Assembly (NCBI GenBank): GCA_044348085.1
Contig: JBIKTM010000009.1
Coordinates: 1-64,000 of the forward strand
DNA from: Verrucolacustris sp044348085
Lineage (GTDB): Bacteria > Verrucomicrobiota > Verrucomicrobiia > Methylacidiphilales > Verrucolacustridaceae
Direction: 5' to 3'
Length of the DNA: 64,000 nucleotides
In this document: piece by piece, positions 8,426-15,188 of the stretch
Layout: the number at the start of each line of letters is the position of its first letter
How positions within the stretch are numbered: position 1 is the first letter of the stretch
Translations under genes and position numbers: made by a program
The notes under the pieces: generated by a model
What the model was told of the DNA's origin: nothing
What the model saw: only the letters and a program-made list of their open reading frames with translations
Database searches by the model: none

Positions 8426-9316
8426 TTAGCGGCGGCGACCTCTTCCCCCCCTACGGCGTCTGCGGTACGGTGCGTGATGGGATGAGGTGTGGCGACGGGT
8501 GACTTTACGAGTCAAGTGTCCGACTGCACGGACGAGGCCACGGGTTATCCAGCTGATTGCGGTGAGAAGCTCGCCAATCGGTAGGCTGGGCAACCGAAGT
8601 CCGCGTGGCTTGGCGGATTTGAGGCCGTGTTTGCCCTCGCGAGCAGCTCGTCGTTCCAACTCGTGATCGACCTGATGTCCGATTCGGCGGGCTTCTTCAA
8701 TCGCCTCTTTCATGGAAAAAATAAAGCAGGGGATGGGTTGATCGGGCAGGTGATCGAGACGGACTTTTTCCAGTGAAATAGGACGAACTCCATAACGGCC
8801 TCCGGGTTTGCCGAGATCAGGTTGGCCTTCGCCGGCATGAATAAGGACGACGGCAACTTTTGGGGTGTGGCCATATCCCTGCCGGATCATCTCTGCGGCG
8901 GAGCGGAGTTGTTTCGCGGCTCGAGAGACGGCGGAGGCAGAACCTAGTCCGCTGAGTTTGAACTCAAATACTGCGGTGGCTTTATCTCCCGTAAAGGCCA
9001 CGGCATCCAGTTCTCGGAATCGGTGACGTCCGCGATGGTGGTCGTCGTGTTCGGGGTCTTGGTATCGCAGGATGCGACGATCCCCAAGGTGAAAGTGGCG
9101 GGATAGAATGGAGCGAACGCCGAACTCTGCGGCAAAGCTGATGATGGATAGGGCGGCAGGTTCGATTCGAACTTTGCCTTCGCGTTGGCGTTCCCGCCGT
9201 CGCCGAAAAGCAAAGCCTTCGGACCAACGGAGATATTCGGCATCGTTGAAGGGAACGAGGTCGACTTTTCCGTAGTTGGGCAAAGAGGGTGGGGAGGAGT
9301 GAGAGTGGGGGTGCAC
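8426..9316 (-). CDS. Possible PD-(D/E)XK-fold nuclease-like protein with Arg-rich tail
   Basis: A 296-residue protein starting at a GTG (9314-9316) 2 nt after the stop of the small membrane protein gene. The middle shows RFRELDAVAFTGDKATAVFEFKLSG, which fits the E...D(x)n-ExK layout of restriction-endonuclease-like cores (Asp in ELDAVAF, Glu and Lys in FEFKLS), followed by a helix (ASAVSRAAKQLRSAAEMIRQGY) and a strand (KVAVVLIHAGEG). The C-terminus is very basic, ending in RRRRRGGRGRRR, consistent with nucleic-acid binding. The family assignment is my inference from motif spacing only. A shorter product from TTG 33 nt in is possible. Confidence 0.55.
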   Translation of the reverse strand: MHPHSHSSPPSLPNYGKVDLVPFNDAEYLRWSEGFAFRRRRERQREGKVRIEPAALSIISFAAEFGVRSILSRHFHLGDRRILRYQDPEHDDHHRGRHRFRELDAVAFTGDKATAVFEFKLSGLGSASAVSRAAKQLRSAAEMIRQGYGHTPKVAVVLIHAGEGQPDLGKPGGRYGVRPISLEKVRLDHLPDQPIPCFIFSMKEAIEEARRIGHQVDHELERRAAREGKHGLKSAKPRGLRLPSLPIGELLTAISWITRGLVRAVGHLTRKVTRRHTSSHHAPYRRRRRGGRGRRR

Positions 9317-9318
9317 GT

Positions 9319-9516
9319 TCAGAAATTTGTTTTTTCAGGCTTTTTTGCGCCTACGACGCAACAGATTCCTGCATTGCAGAGGGCTAGAGCCAAGGCGCCT
9401 GACCAAAACCACTCCCCGCCTGTGGCGAATTTTTGATAGGCGGCCCAGCAGAGGAGGGAGAGACCGCTTCCATTGAGGAGAAGGCCGAGAATGACCAAAG
9501 AGAGCCAACGAATCAT
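9319..9516 (-). CDS. Small two-span membrane protein, unknown
   Basis: A 65-residue protein with two predicted hydrophobic segments, about residues 4-26 (WLSLVILGLLLNGSGLSLLCW) and 37-56 (FWSGALALALCNAGICCVVG), and a charged C-terminus (KKPEKTNF). ATG at 9514-9516. It ends 2 nt before the GTG of the PD-(D/E)XK-like gene, so the two are probably one operon. I do not recognise a family. Confidence 0.55.
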   Translation of the reverse strand: MIRWLSLVILGLLLNGSGLSLLCWAAYQKFATGGEWFWSGALALALCNAGICCVVGAKKPEKTNF

Positions 9517-9609
9517 GAGATTTCAAGGTAACCAGTTCCAGATGAGGGGCAAGAGAGGACAGAGGCCGAGGATTGACCCGAGGGATAAAAAAAGGGATTG
9601 TAGACGCAC

Positions 9610-10680
9610 ATGAAATTCTCAGAAATCGAAAAACAACTAGGGGGAGAGGCAAAGAGCCTGCTTGGGCACACTTGTAAGACGGTATCCAAGGCGCGACTGC
9701 ATCTGCCTGGGCCTGACTTTGTAAGTCGGGTTTGGCGGGATAGCGACCGATCGATCGCGGTTTTACGAAATTTGCAGACGACCTTCAGTCACGGGCGGTT
9801 GGGGGGTACGGGCTATTTGTCGATCTTGCCTGTGGATCAGGGAATTGAGCATTCGGCTGGGGCATCCTTTGCGCCGAATCCCGACTATTTCGACCCAGAA
9901 AATATCGTTAAGTTGGCGATTGAGGGTGGTTGTAATGCCGTGACGTCGACGTTGGGTGTATTGGGAGCGGTGGCTCGAAAATATGCTCATCGGATTCCTT
10001 TTGTTTTAAAAATCAATCATAACGAGTTGCTGACCTATCCGAATGTGGCTGACCAGAAGCTGTTTGCCGGTGTGAAACAGGCATTCGATATGGGGGCGGT
10101 TGGTGTGGGAGCCACAATTTACTTTGGATCACCTGAATCGGGGCGGCAGATCGAGGAGATTTCCCGTTCGTTCGCGATTGCTCATGAGCTCGGCATGTAC
10201 ACGATCCTATGGTGTTACATTCGAAATCCTGCCTTTAAAACAAAGGAGAAGGATTATCACCTGTCGGCCGATCTGACCTCGCAGGCCAACCACATCGGAT
10301 CGACTATCCAAGCCGATATTATCAAACAGAAGCTCCCGGAGAACAACGGGGGCTACAATGCGTTGAAGTTGGCGGGAAGTGATTATGGAAAGACCGATCC
10401 CCGGATTTATTCCGAGCTGACTTCGGATCATCCAATCGATCTTTGCCGATACCAGGTGTTGAACTGCTTTGCCGGCCGAGCGGGACTGATTAATTCCGGT
10501 GGAGCTTCCGGTAAGAACGACATTGCTGAAGCGGTGAAGACGGCTGTCATCAATAAACGCGCGGGTGGCATGGGACTCATTTCCGGTCGCAAAGCATTTC
10601 AAAAGCCTCTGAAGGATGGGGTTGAGATTTTAAACGCGATTCAGGACGTTTATCTCGCCAAGGAGATCGACATCGCTTGA
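9610..10680 (+). CDS. fbaB: Class I fructose-bisphosphate aldolase
   Basis: A 356-residue protein that matches the FbaB/DhnA type of Schiff-base aldolase throughout: LGGTGYLSILPVDQGIEHSA, FDPENIVKLAIEGGCNAV, NMGAV-type FDMGAVGVGATIYFGS, SADLTSQANHIGSTIQADI, and C-terminal INKRAGGMGLISGRKAFQK. It splits fructose 1,6-bisphosphate into dihydroxyacetone phosphate and glyceraldehyde 3-phosphate, or runs in reverse for gluconeogenesis. Its stop overlaps the ATG of the PfkB kinase gene (TGATG at 10678), so the two are translationally coupled and likely work in one hexose phosphate branch. Length is normal for the family. Confidence 0.95.
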   Translation: MKFSEIEKQLGGEAKSLLGHTCKTVSKARLHLPGPDFVSRVWRDSDRSIAVLRNLQTTFSHGRLGGTGYLSILPVDQGIEHSAGASFAPNPDYFDPENIVKLAIEGGCNAVTSTLGVLGAVARKYAHRIPFVLKINHNELLTYPNVADQKLFAGVKQAFDMGAVGVGATIYFGSPESGRQIEEISRSFAIAHELGMYTILWCYIRNPAFKTKEKDYHLSADLTSQANHIGSTIQADIIKQKLPENNGGYNALKLAGSDYGKTDPRIYSELTSDHPIDLCRYQVLNCFAGRAGLINSGGASGKNDIAEAVKTAVINKRAGGMGLISGRKAFQKPLKDGVEILNAIQDVYLAKEIDIA

Positions 10681-11558
10681 TGTCCATTCGCGGGGACCGT
10701 GTCCACGCTCGGGTCTGGTGCTTTACGCCCAATCCCGTTTTCGAAACCAAGGTCGAATCTCCTAACGGATGTGTTGTTTCATCCGCAGGAGGAAAAGGTC
10801 ACAATGTTGCCCGTCAGTTAAGCCGATGGGGAGTCCCGGCCATCTCTGTGGTATGTAACGGTGGAGCTGAGGGAAAGGAATGGTTGGATCATGCTAGGAA
10901 AGAGGGGGTGAAAACCCTGCAGATTCCGGTTCGGGCTGGAATGAGGCAGGGGTGGGCTTGGTTGAAGGAAGGTGTAGAGCGGATCGATTTTTTTACGGAA
11001 GATTTGAAAGTCGGGAAAAGTGGCTGGCGAAAGATTAGGGATTTTTGGATACGGAATTGTAAGTCAGGGGACTGGTGGGTGGTGGCAGGAAGTTCGGCGA
11101 CGGGCTGGCCGAAAGGTTGGTGGAAAAAAGTGATCGGGGATCTGCAAAAAAAAGGAGTCACTGTTGTGGTGGATAGCCGAGGGGCACTTTTACGGGAGGC
11201 GGTGCAGGCGGGGGCGGATTGGATCAAATGCAATCTTGCTGAGGCGGAAGCGACGACGGGAATGAAGGGAGTCGAGAGGTGTATCCAAAATCTGATAGGA
11301 AATGGAACAACGGGTGTGGTGGTGACTTTGGGGAAAAAGGGGTTGGTAGCCGAGGTGAACGGAGCCATGTTTTCGATTCCCGCAGCCAAGGTAAAGGTCA
11401 AGGATCCGACCGGTGCGGGCGATGTGGTCACTGCCGCGCTTGCTTATGGTGAGACCCGCGGGTGGACGATGGAGAAGACCTTGCGAATTGCGCTAGGAGT
11501 CGGCGCGCGGAAGGTCAGCCGCTGGGGTGATGTAGCCAAAGGTTGCCTGCGGGATTGA
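10680..11558 (+). CDS. PfkB-family sugar-phosphate kinase (1-phosphofructokinase/tagatose-6-P kinase-like)
   Basis: A 292-residue ribokinase-fold kinase. N-terminal CFTPNPVFETKV and SSAGGKGHNVARQLSRWG are the LacC/FruK-type substrate-binding motifs; C-terminal VKDPTGAGDVVTAALAYG holds the anion hole and catalytic Asp. FruK makes fructose 1,6-bisphosphate from fructose 1-phosphate, LacC makes tagatose 1,6-bisphosphate. Coupling to fbaB by a TGATG overlap suggests its product feeds that aldolase. ATG at 10680 is preferred over the TTG at 10677. No PTS gene is seen nearby, so the source of the substrate is open. Confidence 0.8.
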   Translation: MSIRGDRVHARVWCFTPNPVFETKVESPNGCVVSSAGGKGHNVARQLSRWGVPAISVVCNGGAEGKEWLDHARKEGVKTLQIPVRAGMRQGWAWLKEGVERIDFFTEDLKVGKSGWRKIRDFWIRNCKSGDWWVVAGSSATGWPKGWWKKVIGDLQKKGVTVVVDSRGALLREAVQAGADWIKCNLAEAEATTGMKGVERCIQNLIGNGTTGVVVTLGKKGLVAEVNGAMFSIPAAKVKVKDPTGAGDVVTAALAYGETRGWTMEKTLRIALGVGARKVSRWGDVAKGCLRD

Positions 11559-11590
11559 GTCGGGTGGGGGAAATCGCGTAGAATCTTTTT

Positions 11591-12319
11591 ATGGGAAGAC
11601 AGTGGTTACATGCAAAGAGGGAGGTTGCCTCTCTAAAAAAATCGAAGACAACCAGCAAGTTTGTTCGCGAGATCAGCCTTGCCGCTAGGCAGGGGGCCGA
11701 TCCCACACTGAATGCCCGATTGGCAGCCGCATTAGAGCGAGCCCGCAAGGAAAGTGTATCCCGGGATATCATAGAACGCGCGATTCAGAAGGGATCGGGA
11801 ACGGGGGAAGGTAAAGATTCGTTGGAGCATATGGTGTTTGAGGGATATGCCCCACACAAAGTTCCTCTGATCGTGGAAGCGTATACGGATAATCACAACC
11901 GGACGGCTCCTGAGATTCGGGTGCTATTTAAGGCTGGGTCCTTGGGTTCTTCCGGAAGCAACCGTTTCCTTTTCGATCAGGTGGGAATTGTGGAGGCACA
12001 TCATCCAAAAGCGGATACGGATCGGGAAACGGCGGCGATTGAGGCAGGGGCGAACGAAGTAGAGGCCTTATCCCATCAGCAAAATGACGATATTCCTGAT
12101 GAGACCTGTGGGGCTCGATTTCTGACCGAACGTACGGCGATGCACGGGGTGGCGGATTGGCTCAAAAAGAATGGGTGGACCGTAGTGACGAGCGAATTGG
12201 GTTTTGTTCCGAAGAACTATCCTGAGCTGAGTGATGAAGCTCGTGGGGAAGTAGGGGCGTTTTTGCAATCGCTGGAAGATCACGATGATGTCCATCGGAT
12301 CTGGGCGGCTGTTCGTTAG
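11591..12319 (+). CDS. YebC/PmpR family protein (TACO1-like)
   Basis: A 242-residue protein with the typical YebC N-terminus (MGRQWLHAKREVASLKKS), the NARLAAALERARKESVSRDIIERAIQKGSG helical domain, and EGYAPHKVPLIVEAYTDNHNRT plus LFKAGSLGSSGS of the central domain. The family was first described as a DNA-binding regulator and more recently as a factor that relieves ribosome stalling. It lies 33 bp after the PfkB kinase gene. Sequence is complete and regular in length. Confidence 0.9.
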   Translation: MGRQWLHAKREVASLKKSKTTSKFVREISLAARQGADPTLNARLAAALERARKESVSRDIIERAIQKGSGTGEGKDSLEHMVFEGYAPHKVPLIVEAYTDNHNRTAPEIRVLFKAGSLGSSGSNRFLFDQVGIVEAHHPKADTDRETAAIEAGANEVEALSHQQNDDIPDETCGARFLTERTAMHGVADWLKKNGWTVVTSELGFVPKNYPELSDEARGEVGAFLQSLEDHDDVHRIWAAVR

Positions 12320-12321
12320 TT

Positions 12322-12498
12322 GTGCGCCGTTCCGGACGATCCGTCGCCAAAGCCGATCTACCCCAAAAAACTTGCCTGCACTGCGGGCGACCGTTTGCCT
12401 GGCGGAAAAAGTGGGAACGTGTTTGGGACAAGGTGAAGTACTGCAGTGATGCGTGCCGAAGGGGGAAGTTATTCGTCCAGAAGGGCCTGAAAACGTAG
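12322..12498 (+). CDS. DUF2256 small zinc-ribbon-like protein
   Basis: A 58-residue product starting at GTG 12322, 2 nt after the yebC stop. It contains KTCLHCGRPFAWRKKW, WDKVKYCSDACRRG: two Cys pairs (CxxC and CxxxC) in the exact pattern of DUF2256 (CPxCxRPFxWRKKWxxxWxxVxYCSxxCR). The 3' end overlaps the convergent vapC stop region by 30 nt. Function unknown; members are commonly found next to or fused with photolyase/cryptochrome-related genes, and such a gene lies 3 kb away here (15113-16645). The gene is short and easily missed. Confidence 0.85.
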   Translation: MRRSGRSVAKADLPQKTCLHCGRPFAWRKKWERVWDKVKYCSDACRRGKLFVQKGLKT

Positions 12499-12867
12499 AC
12501 CCTTGATCTTGTCGAAATGTCGTCGATTCCGGGTGATCAGGGGTTTCTGGTGGGCTAATGCCGTGGCGGCGATCCAAAGATCATTTTGTCCCACGAGTTT
12601 GTAGGAAGGTTGATCCTGCAACGACGAGCAGAGGCGGGCGTAAAACGGGATGACCGGCTCGGCGTTCAGGATGGGTAACCCGATATGGAGGAACTGCCGA
12701 ACTCGTTCTGGATCGTGTTTGGCCTTCTCGGCGCCGTGCCAGAACTCACCCAAAACAACCCAGGGGAGGCCGATGGATTGATCAGCGTTCCGGTTGGCGA
12801 AGGATTGGGCCCAGGGCTGTTTTCTCCAAAGTCCCACCAGCAAGGTCGTATCGGCAATCAGATCCAT
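12469..12867 (-). CDS. vapC: VapC-type PIN-domain toxin
   Basis: A 132-residue PIN-domain protein. The acidic metal site is visible: Asp in LIADTTLLVGLW, Glu in VVLGEFWHG, and Asp in QNDLWIAATALAH, with the conserved LITRNRRHFDKI near the end. VapC toxins are Mg2+-dependent ribonucleases that cut tRNA or rRNA. The start at 12867 overlaps the antitoxin stop by 10 nt, the usual antitoxin-toxin coupling. The 3' end overlaps the convergent DUF2256 gene by 30 nt. Confidence 0.9.
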   Translation of the reverse strand: MDLIADTTLLVGLWRKQPWAQSFANRNADQSIGLPWVVLGEFWHGAEKAKHDPERVRQFLHIGLPILNAEPVIPFYARLCSSLQDQPSYKLVGQNDLWIAATALAHQKPLITRNRRHFDKIKGLRFQALLDE

Positions 12868-13088
12868 GGGTTATGTTTGGATGCTGACTTCTGGGTGATA
12901 GCTTTTTCCATTTTGTCGTTGCCGGGGAGACGGTCGGTTTGGTGGGTTTCCACAAAACGGAGGAAGGAGCCGAGGGTGCCGGGTTCGGGCACGACCCGTT
13001 TGACTACGCTCGAGAAGGATTCGTTCCCACCCTTTTTCCAGGCCTTCAATCGGGCGTAAGCAGGTTCATCCAAGGTGATTGTCTTCAT
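12858..13088 (-). CDS. vapB: VapB-type antitoxin
   Basis: A 76-residue protein opening MKTITLDEPAYARLKAWKKG and ESFSSVVKRVV, the ribbon-helix-helix-like N-terminus of the VapB family known as DUF217. The C-terminal tail should wrap the toxin. It precedes vapC with a 10-nt overlap. A perfect 14-bp palindrome 4 nt upstream of its start codon (13093-13106) is a likely autoregulatory operator. Confidence 0.85.
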   Translation of the reverse strand: MKTITLDEPAYARLKAWKKGGNESFSSVVKRVVPEPGTLGSFLRFVETHQTDRLPGNDKMEKAITQKSASKHNPWI

Positions 13089-13092
13089 GTAT

Positions 13093-13106
13093 TCGTGTAT
13101 ACACGA
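13093..13106. promoter_or_regulatory. Palindromic operator candidate of vapBC
   Basis: TCGTGTATACACGA is a perfect 14-bp inverted repeat located 4 nt upstream of the vapB start codon. VapB antitoxins bind palindromes at their own promoter, and the position over the likely transcription or leader start fits autorepression. Assignment is by position and symmetry. Confidence 0.6.
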
Positions 13107-13126
13107 GTATGTGCATGAAGCAAGGA

Positions 13127-13687
13127 TCAGAAAAGGAGCTGACGGTCAGCCGAGTATAGTTCCCGCCAGTGACAAGGTTTGAGGTCTCCTAATTCCAGAG
13201 CACCGATCCGGACACGCAGTAGACGCAGGGTGGGATGACCGACGGCAGCGGTCATTTTACGAACCTGCCGGTTTTTGCCCTCCGTTAATTCGATGGCGAT
13301 CCAGCTGTCAGGAATGGTCTTACGGACACGGATGGGTGGATCCCGTGGAGGGAGTTGGGGTTGGGGATCCAGAAGCCAGGCTCGGCAAGGAAGGGTCTGA
13401 TGTTCGCTGATGGAGACTCCGTGGGAGAGTTTTTCTAAGGCGGTTGATGTCGGTATTCCCTCCACTTGAGCCCAGTAGCAACGGGGGTGGGCGTTTTGAG
13501 GATCGAGTAAGCGGGTGTTGAGGCCGGGTTCGTCGCTGAGGAGGAGTAAGCCCTCCGAATCGGCATCGAGTCGACCTAGTGGATAAATGTCTTTGGGGAA
13601 GCCAAATTGGGCGAGGGTACGGTTAGGGGAGCCATCGGGAGTAAACTGGGAGAGGACTCCGTACGGTTTATGGAATGCGATCAGCAC
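13127..13687 (-). CDS. rluE: rRNA large subunit pseudouridine synthase E-like (RsuA/RluE family)
   Basis: A 186-residue protein with YPLGRLDADSEGLLLLSDE, which holds the catalytic Asp of the RsuA/RluB/E/F family, followed by TEGKNRQVRKMTAAVGHPTLRLLRVRIG, the conserved RNA-contact segment. It lacks the N-terminal S4 domain, as RluE does. RluE converts a uridine to pseudouridine in 23S rRNA. Length (E. coli RluE is somewhat over 200) and the N-terminus MLIAFHKPYGVLSQFTP fit. It follows the repeat protein gene by 16 nt. Confidence 0.88.
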   Translation of the reverse strand: MLIAFHKPYGVLSQFTPDGSPNRTLAQFGFPKDIYPLGRLDADSEGLLLLSDEPGLNTRLLDPQNAHPRCYWAQVEGIPTSTALEKLSHGVSISEHQTLPCRAWLLDPQPQLPPRDPPIRVRKTIPDSWIAIELTEGKNRQVRKMTAAVGHPTLRLLRVRIGALELGDLKPCHWRELYSADRQLLF

Positions 13688-13703
13688 ATGAAAATCCGAA
13701 ATT

Positions 13704-15188
13704 CTAGCGGAGAAGCTTTTCTTTCGTCGCTTGATCTAATGTAGGGGTGCTGAGGATAAATTGGCGGGCGGCGGCTGGATCGTACTGCAACCAACGCGTG
13801 ACGGCCGCCTCTACAGCACTCTTTCGTGCGTTCGGGGAAGAAATATCGACCGCCCACTGTGCAGCGGCTCCTGCATCGTATGGGGAGAGAGAGCCACAGT
13901 ATGCGTTGAGGGCTGTATCCCGCAGGTCTGGGTCGTTCAAACTTCGGATCCATTGGCCAGCAGCTTGGGGATCGGTTCTGGCCCATGTGCCTGCGACAGC
14001 TCCAATGGCGGAGTTTCGATCTGTTTTCTTGGACAGGGAAAGGGACCAGCTGACAGCTTCCATGGGATCCATCGAGGTCCAGCGTCCTGCGACAGATCCA
14101 ATTCGAGAGGTAAAGAAGGGTTGTCCCATGGGGCTGGCGAGCCAGTTCGCTGCCGCCTGAGGATCGCTTCCGATGAGAGAACCCAAGGCGGCCTCGAAAA
14201 ACTTTCTCTGAACAGGCCCTTGGGCCAATTTGGAGCCGAGAGCGACCTCAGTGGATTTTCCTAATCCCCAAGCAAGGGCAGCGTTCGGATCTTTCTTCAC
14301 CCAGTCGCCTGCCAATTTTGCCATAAGGGCCCACTGAACATCTCCTGGCTGTTGAATCAACCAAGCAGCAGCTCCAGCCGGATCCCTTTTGGTCCACTCC
14401 CCGAGAATTGCATCTAAAGTTTTTTCTCGAACCGGCCCAGCAAGGGATCTGGCCCACTTCATAGCTGTTTGAAAATTCTTTGTGGCGTGAGGTGGAGCTG
14501 TGGCTGCGCTGGCGATTCCACGAGCGGATGCAGGACGCAATGAGGAGATGCTTTTTGCAGCAGCGGTGGAGTCTTTCTTGGCCCAAACGCTGTAGACTGT
14601 GCTGATGGAGGAGTCGCGAAGGGAGGGGGAGCCAAGGTTTCCCGCCCAGCGTGCGGCGGATGCAGGATCGGCCGTGGCCCATATGGATAGGGCTTCCAAA
14701 AGAAGGCTTTCCTCGGCTCCCTGGAGGGCCGCTGTGTAGGCATATTGGCAGGCGAGTTGGGGTTCTAAGTTGGCCCAGCGTTGGACAAGCCAATGCTCCA
14801 CCTGATCCGCGGAGGCTCCTGGAGACCAGGTGGAAAGTTGGGAAAGCTGGCTTCGAACTTCTGAGAGAGAAAGGGAGCGAATCGCCTTTTCGTCCCATTT
14901 TGCCTGACTCTTTGCGGCAGGATTAGCTTGGGGTTGTGTCGTCTTACCCTTTTTCTCTGGGGGCTTGGGTGTGGACGTTGGATTAGGTGATTGTTCTGTC
15001 GGGCTGGTCGACTCTGCAAGTGGATTAAAAAAGAGAGGACGGCCAAAAAAAGTTCCAATGACAAAGCCAACAAAAAGGGCTGCAGGAATGAAAAGAGAGC
15101 GAGCGGAGTGTTCTACTTTTGGGCTTCGAGAAACCTGAGGGCGTTTTGACGGATCTGCTTCTGATCGGCGGGGGTTTTTTTGTCCCAT
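13704..15188 (-). CDS. Membrane-anchored Trp/Asp-Pro/Ala helical-repeat protein
   Basis: A 494-residue protein. Residues about 30-52 form one transmembrane segment (LFIPAALFVGFVIGTFFGRP), then a Pro/Ser/Thr/Lys linker, then eight or more repeats of about 35 residues built on W-x-x-x-D-P-x-A-A-x-x-W (WTKRDPAGAAAWL, WVKKDPNAALAWG, WTSMDPMEAVSWS, WARTDPQAAGQWI, WLQYDPAAARQFI). I associate such proteins with Verrucomicrobia; no function is established that I know. The ATG at 15186-15188 is the only plausible in-frame start before the membrane segment, and it puts the first 25 codons inside the photolyase gene (76-nt overlap). Confidence 0.7.
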   Translation of the reverse strand: MGQKNPRRSEADPSKRPQVSRSPKVEHSARSLFIPAALFVGFVIGTFFGRPLFFNPLAESTSPTEQSPNPTSTPKPPEKKGKTTQPQANPAAKSQAKWDEKAIRSLSLSEVRSQLSQLSTWSPGASADQVEHWLVQRWANLEPQLACQYAYTAALQGAEESLLLEALSIWATADPASAARWAGNLGSPSLRDSSISTVYSVWAKKDSTAAAKSISSLRPASARGIASAATAPPHATKNFQTAMKWARSLAGPVREKTLDAILGEWTKRDPAGAAAWLIQQPGDVQWALMAKLAGDWVKKDPNAALAWGLGKSTEVALGSKLAQGPVQRKFFEAALGSLIGSDPQAAANWLASPMGQPFFTSRIGSVAGRWTSMDPMEAVSWSLSLSKKTDRNSAIGAVAGTWARTDPQAAGQWIRSLNDPDLRDTALNAYCGSLSPYDAGAAAQWAVDISSPNARKSAVEAAVTRWLQYDPAAARQFILSTPTLDQATKEKLLR

